Part shown: piece after piece, positions 6,503 to 9,340 of the stretch
Layout of the letters: each line of letters begins with the position of its first letter
Position numbering within the stretch: position 1 is the stretch's first letter
Origin: an uncultured Clostridia bacterium
Lineage (GTDB): Bacteria > Bacillota > Clostridia > RGIG6154
DNA length: 9,340 bases
Assembly (NCBI GenBank): GCA_934457515.1
Contig: CAKSHV010000033.1
Location: forward strand, 1-9,340
Direction of reading: 5' to 3'
Notes under the pieces: model-generated
Told to the model about the DNA's origin: nothing
Seen by the model: only the letters and a program-made list of their open reading frames with translations
The model's database searches: none
Made by a program: the position numbers and the translations under genes

Positions 6503-6553
6503 GCACTTTTTTAAATTTTAAGAAACATAAAACCAAGGAGTTGCTTTTAAAAC

Positions 6554-7909
6554 ATGGAAACTATTTCCTCACAAATACTACTACAGATTGTTTTTATTCT
6601 GTTAAATGCCTTTTTTGCGGGGGCAGAAATTGCATTTTTGTCCTTAAATCCCGTAAAACTCGGTAAACAGGCATCGGACGGCGACAAAACCGCTGCGGTT
6701 TTACTGCAGGTGGTTGAAAATCCGAACAGCTTTCTTTCGGGAATTCAGGTGGCAATCACCCTGTCCGGCTTCTTAAGTGCTGCATTCGGCAGTGCAAACT
6801 TTTCTGTTTATCTGAACAGCTTTTTGTTAAATACATTAAAATTGCCCCTGCCGGCAAATGTTGCAACGGTTATCTCTACGATTATCATAACCATCATCAT
6901 CTCGTTCTTCAGCATTGCTTTCGGCGAAATGGTGCCCAAACGCATTGCCATGCAAAAACCGATGCTGTTTGCGCGCCCGGCTCTGCACGTGCTGAAAATC
7001 ATAAGCTTTATTTTCGCGCCGATGTTCTGGCTGCTCGGTCTTTGCACAAACGGAACGCTGCGCCTGTTCGGTATGAAAACCGAGGCGGAAAGCGGAATCG
7101 CAAGCGAAGAAGAACTGCGCCTGATGGTGGAAAGCAGCGGCGAAAAGGGTGCAATTGACGAATCGGAACAGGAATGGATTGAAAATGTGTTTGACTTCGG
7201 TGATATGACAGCGGGCGAGATTATGACGCCCGAGCCGGACGTGACCGCCATCGCACTTGACGATACCAACGAAGAAATTTTGAAAATCATTCACGAAACG
7301 GGACTTAGCCGTTACCCTGTGTATGAGGACGATATAAACGATATCTGCGGCATTTTAAATGCACGTGATTTCCTTTTGAATTTACAGGATGGAGGGAAAC
7401 TTTCATTAAAAGCGCTGCTGCGCCAGGCATATTTTGTGCCGGACAGCGTGCATGCCGACCGTTTGTTTAAAGACATGCAGGCGAGAAAGCAACATTTAGC
7501 AGTTGTGGTGGACGAATACGGCGGCACGGCAGGCATTGTTACCATTGAGGACCTGTTAGAGCAGATTGTAGGTGACATTTTTGATGAATTTGACCCCGCA
7601 GAACCCCAGGAACTGACCCAAATCGGCGAGAACAAGTGGCGCGTTGCGGGCGGTATGCACATTGAGGAATTTGCCGACGCATTGGATGTGGATCTGCCGG
7701 AAAACCGCGAGTATGACACGGTTGCAGGCTTGATTCTAAGCTGTTTGCCCTCTATTCCGGAGAACGGTACCAAGCCGAGCGTGGAAGTATTAAACCTGCA
7801 TTTTGATGTGCAGACCATTGAGGACAGAAAAATTTTATGGACGCTTGTTGAAAAGCTGCCCGAAAAAGACGAAACGGACGAGGAAGGCGCAGAGCCTGAA
7901 AAAGAATAG
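6554..7909 (+). CDS. CNNM/CorC-type membrane protein (DUF21, CBS pair, CorC_HlyC)
   Basis: 451 residues. DUF21 membrane domain spans about 1-175 with hydrophobic segments near 8-31, 60-85, 103-125 and 145-168, including GEMVPKRIA (124-132), the family's characteristic GExxPKxxA motif. CBS domains lie at about 222-275 (IMTPEPDVTAI ... SRYPVYEDD) and 288-345, the second with the family signature VVDEYGGTAGIVTIEDLLEQ. The CorC_HlyC domain is about 355-436, and an acidic tail follows. The length and order are complete for the family. Members are often named hemolysins, but characterised ones act in Mg2+ (or Co2+) export or homeostasis; CBS pairs bind adenine nucleotides. An in-frame TAA at 6548-6550 fixes ATG 6554 as the first start. 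Its ribosome site AAGGAG (6535-6540) is 13 bases away, which is long. The gene is preceded by the structured leader and followed closely by the DUF805 gene. Confidence 0.93.
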   Translation: METISSQILLQIVFILLNAFFAGAEIAFLSLNPVKLGKQASDGDKTAAVLLQVVENPNSFLSGIQVAITLSGFLSAAFGSANFSVYLNSFLLNTLKLPLPANVATVISTIIITIIISFFSIAFGEMVPKRIAMQKPMLFARPALHVLKIISFIFAPMFWLLGLCTNGTLRLFGMKTEAESGIASEEELRLMVESSGEKGAIDESEQEWIENVFDFGDMTAGEIMTPEPDVTAIALDDTNEEILKIIHETGLSRYPVYEDDINDICGILNARDFLLNLQDGGKLSLKALLRQAYFVPDSVHADRLFKDMQARKQHLAVVVDEYGGTAGIVTIEDLLEQIVGDIFDEFDPAEPQELTQIGENKWRVAGGMHIEEFADALDVDLPENREYDTVAGLILSCLPSIPENGTKPSVEVLNLHFDVQTIEDRKILWTLVEKLPEKDETDEEGAEPEKE

Positions 7910-7927
7910 CAACAGGAGGAATTTTGT

Positions 7928-8428
7928 ATGAGTAAATTATGTTCAAAGTGCGGCTGTGAGTGTGCGGACGATGCAAAATTTTGCCCACAGTGCGGCAGAA
8001 GTTTTATGGAATCTGCCGGAGGCGCTTACACGCCTTACAGTTTTGGCATACAGACAAAAAACATAAGTTTTACCGATGCGTTTATCAGTTTTTGGCAGAA
8101 TTATGCTAATTTCAGCGGCAGAGCAAGAAGAAAAGAATACTGGTACATGGTTTTGTGGAACATCATTGTCGGTGCGGTAATCACGGCAATCGGAGCTTTG
8201 ATATCCGCTTCTTTAGCCGATGTTTTGTCCACGGCGTATAGTCTTGCGGCAATTTGCCCCATGCTTGCCCTTGCGTTTCGCAGACTGCACGACACCGGCA
8301 AAAGCGGTGTGTACATCCTGTTTTCGCTTATTCCGATTGTCGGCTGGATTATTATGATTGTATTTTTTGCAACCGATGGGGAAAGATTCGGCAATCAATA
8401 CGGCGAAAGCCCGAAATATGTGAAATAA
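7928..8428 (+). CDS. Zinc-ribbon DUF805 membrane protein
   Basis: 166 residues. AGGAGG (7914-7919) lies 8 bases before the ATG. The N-terminus is a zinc ribbon: CxxC at 5-8 and CPQC at 19-22, with extra cysteines at 10 and 12. A short linker leads to a DUF805 domain at about 50-156. It has SGRARRKEYW (63-72), hydrophobic segments near 75-95, 103-117 and 128-148, and the family motif RRLHDTGKSG (118-127). DUF805 proteins are small cytoplasmic-membrane proteins of unknown biochemical function, and the ribbon should face the cytoplasm. The 18-base gap to the CNNM/CorC gene implies one transcript. A functional link to metal transport is possible but rests only on position. A strong terminator follows. 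Confidence 0.9.
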   Translation: MSKLCSKCGCECADDAKFCPQCGRSFMESAGGAYTPYSFGIQTKNISFTDAFISFWQNYANFSGRARRKEYWYMVLWNIIVGAVITAIGALISASLADVLSTAYSLAAICPMLALAFRRLHDTGKSGVYILFSLIPIVGWIIMIVFFATDGERFGNQYGESPKYVK

Positions 8429-8432
8429 AAAG

Positions 8433-8469
8433 AAAAAATTCCGACCGCTAAAGCGGTCGGAATTTTTTT
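8433..8469 (+). terminator. Strong intrinsic terminator, probably bidirectional
   Basis: A perfect 16-bp stem, AAAAAATTCCGACCGC (8433-8448) with GCGGTCGGAATTTTTT (8453-8468), has a TAAA loop and T-run 8463-8469. The A-run on the left arm makes it a possible terminator on the other strand too. It ends the DUF805 transcript and insulates the repressor promoter, which begins 11 bases later. Confidence 0.95.
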
Positions 8470-8479
8470 ATTTTTCCTA

Positions 8480-8508
8480 TTGACAACTGTGGCTAAGTAT
8501 GTTATACT
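8480..8508 (+). promoter_or_regulatory. Sigma-A promoter of the BlaI-BlaR1 operon
   Basis: TTGACA (8480-8485), 17-base spacer, TATACT (8503-8508), with TGT (8500-8502) as an extended -10. Transcription should start near 8515, giving a leader of about 50 bases to the ATG at 8565. A small dyad AGTAT/GTT/ATACT (8496-8508) covers the -10. Confidence 0.85.
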
Positions 8509-8510
8509 GA

Positions 8511-8538
8511 CTACAGTAGCTACAGATGTAATTACATC
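8511..8538 (+). promoter_or_regulatory. Overlapping dyads, probable BlaI-family operator
   Basis: Three dyads lie at and just past the predicted transcription start: CTAC-A-GTAG (8511-8519), TACA-GA-TGTA (8521-8530) and the perfect 14-base palindrome GATGTAATTACATC (8525-8538). TACA/TGTA half-sites are the core of known BlaI/MecI operators. CTGTGGCTA inside the promoter spacer (8487-8495) is also a near-perfect inverted match of TAGCTACAG (8517-8525). Position and half-sites suggest autoregulation by the repressor encoded next. Confidence 0.6.
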
Positions 8539-8564
8539 AATCAAAAACATAAGGAGATCTTTTT

Positions 8565-8936
8565 ATGGCAAATTTGAAACACACAATTACCGATTCGGAA
8601 TACAAAATTATGAAAGTTTTATGGAATGCGGACCGAAAACTTACGGTGTCCGACGTGGTTAAAGCGCTTGACCACAACGAATGGACGCCGTCTACCGTGG
8701 CAACTTTTCTGCAAAGGCTGCTGAAAAAAGACGTTATATCCTTTGAGAGAAAAGGAAACATCAATCTGTATTATCCGGTTTTAAAGCAGACCGAGTATGA
8801 TTTAAGCGAAACGGAAAGTTTTTTGTCCAAAATCTACAAAGGCTCGGTTAAAAATTTGGTTGCAGCGCTTTATGAAAACAAAAAGCTTTCAAAAGAGGAT
8901 ATCAGCGAGCTGAAAGACATGTTTGATTTGGAGTAG
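8565..8936 (+). CDS. BlaI/MecI/CopY-family transcriptional repressor
   Basis: 123 residues, the usual family length. AAGGAG (8551-8556) lies 8 bases before the ATG. A winged helix-turn-helix fills about 7-72: ITDSEYKIMKVLW, TVSDVV, the recognition helix TPSTVATFLQRLLKK (41-55), and a wing ERKGNINLYYPV. The C-terminal dimerisation part is about 78-120. Such dimers repress their own operon until a BlaR1/MecR1-type sensor triggers their cleavage. By my remembered alignment, the Asn-Phe bond cut in staphylococcal BlaI (101-102) is Ala-Leu here, so inactivation may differ in detail. The operator-like dyads upstream and the M56 gene 4 bases downstream fit the classic pair. Copper-type (CopY) control is less likely given the partner and the absence of a CxC motif. 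Confidence 0.93.
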   Translation: MANLKHTITDSEYKIMKVLWNADRKLTVSDVVKALDHNEWTPSTVATFLQRLLKKDVISFERKGNINLYYPVLKQTEYDLSETESFLSKIYKGSVKNLVAALYENKKLSKEDISELKDMFDLE

Positions 8937-8940
8937 ACCT

Positions 8941-9340
8941 ATGTACGAACTGCTTAAAACTTTGTTTATTTTAAGCCTTTTCGGGGGCTGTTTAACGGTA
9001 CTGCTTTTTATTTTAAAACCCATAACCGCAAAGCGGCTTTCTGCAAAATGGCAGTATGCGGCATGGATTGCCGTGCTTGTTTTAATGATTGTGCCGTTTT
9101 ATAAATGCATTCCCAAAAGCCGCGCAAAGGAAATGCCGTTTGTGCCTAAGACAGCCGTTGTGACCGAGCAACAAGTGCAGACGGACGGCGCACAGCAAAA
9201 CAATGCCGAATTTACCGCACCGATTGAATACAAAGAGGTGACCGTTTTGCCGACCAAAGTCCGCCTTCGGTTAACCGACCTTGCGGCATACATATGGGCA
9301 CCGGGCGCTATGGTGTTTTTGCTGACCCTTTTTATCAGCT
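8941..9340 (+). CDS. BlaR1/MecR1-type M56 membrane protein, N-terminal part (runs off the window)
   Basis: The frame is open from ATG 8941 to the window end (133 codons). GGAG (8930-8933), overlapping the repressor's last codons and ending just before its stop, is the ribosome site with a 7-base gap, so translation is probably coupled. Visible features are a hydrophobic helix at about 5-27, a second at 38-54, a polar and Gln-rich stretch at about 58-110, and the start of a third helix at 115-133. This is the N-terminal layout of BlaR1/MecR1-type M56 proteins. In that family the later membrane-bound HExxH metalloprotease causes repressor cleavage on signal; that motif lies beyond the window. 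Some relatives have a beta-lactam-binding sensor domain and others different extracellular parts, so the signal cannot be named. Confidence 0.82.
   Translation, partial: MYELLKTLFILSLFGGCLTVLLFILKPITAKRLSAKWQYAAWIAVLVLMIVPFYKCIPKSRAKEMPFVPKTAVVTEQQVQTDGAQQNNAEFTAPIEYKEVTVLPTKVRLRLTDLAAYIWAPGAMVFLLTLFIS

Larger units (their letters stand above)
6121..6553 (+). promoter_or_regulatory. Long structured 5' leader of the CNNM/CorC gene
   Basis: About 430 bases lie between the predicted transcription start and the ATG at 6554. In order they hold: the three hairpins (6125-6189); an arm pair ATGCCAATT/AATTGGCAT (6192-6200 with 6260-6268); a candidate 21-codon ORF (6267-6332); hairpins CCGCA/TGCGG (6301-6316) and CCGCG/CGCGG (6339-6353); a candidate 18-codon leader ORF (6402-6458); a terminator (6460-6502); and the ribosome site AAGGAG (6535-6540). 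I do not recognise a known riboswitch class. Promoter, small ORF, terminator, then gene is the usual order of a transcription-attenuation leader. An independent non-coding RNA gene of about 380 nt is the main alternative. Confidence 0.55.

Noticed and set aside
6484..6666. 60-codon + strand ORF overlapping the start of the CNNM/CorC gene
   Set aside because: It begins inside the terminator stem, has no ribosome site and runs in a different frame from the well-supported gene.

Overview
The window looks like chromosomal DNA of a Firmicute, most likely an anaerobic Clostridia-type gut or rumen bacterium. Supporting signs are strong AGGAGG-type ribosome sites, sigma-A promoters with extended -10 boxes, S-layer homology (SLH) domains, InlB-type B-repeats in a giant surface protein, and a BlaI/BlaR1-type pair. 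All recognisable genes lie on the + strand. The genus cannot be told from the sequence.

Layout. (1) 1-4743: the 3' part of a very large surface protein, open at the left edge. It has InlB-like beta repeats followed by about 1,070 residues of acidic, helix-rich sequence with no recognisable anchor. (2) 4810-6015: a secreted protein with three SLH domains, a low-complexity D/K, TGG(S/N) and PDP linker, and an unrecognised C-terminal domain. The two are probably cotranscribed and are read here as a cell-surface module, closed by a terminator at 6025-6054. (3) 6055-6553: about 500 bases without a large gene but full of structure. It holds a consensus TTGACA-17-TATAAT promoter, three perfect hairpins framed by a 9-bp inverted repeat, a third copy of that repeat arm, two candidate small ORFs and an intrinsic terminator just before the next gene. 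(4) 6554-8428: a CNNM/CorC-type membrane protein (DUF21, two CBS domains, CorC_HlyC) and, 18 bases later, a zinc-ribbon DUF805 membrane protein, closed by a strong terminator. (5) 8480-9340: a promoter with overlapping dyads, a BlaI/MecI/CopY-family repressor, and the start of a BlaR1/MecR1-type M56 membrane protein that runs off the right edge.

How the parts may work together. The surface pair probably acts outside the cell, with the SLH protein fixed to the wall. The CNNM/CorC gene is probably controlled by its long leader. An 18-codon ORF (MLYADGEVPRRRTYNFIE) ends two bases before the terminator hairpin. That geometry suggests translation-coupled attenuation, and the encoded PRRR also occurs in the enterobacterial Mg2+-leader peptide MgtL. 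This leader is the most interesting item in the window, but its function is inferred. The BlaI-BlaR1 pair looks like a self-regulated sensor-repressor operon whose target genes are not visible here.
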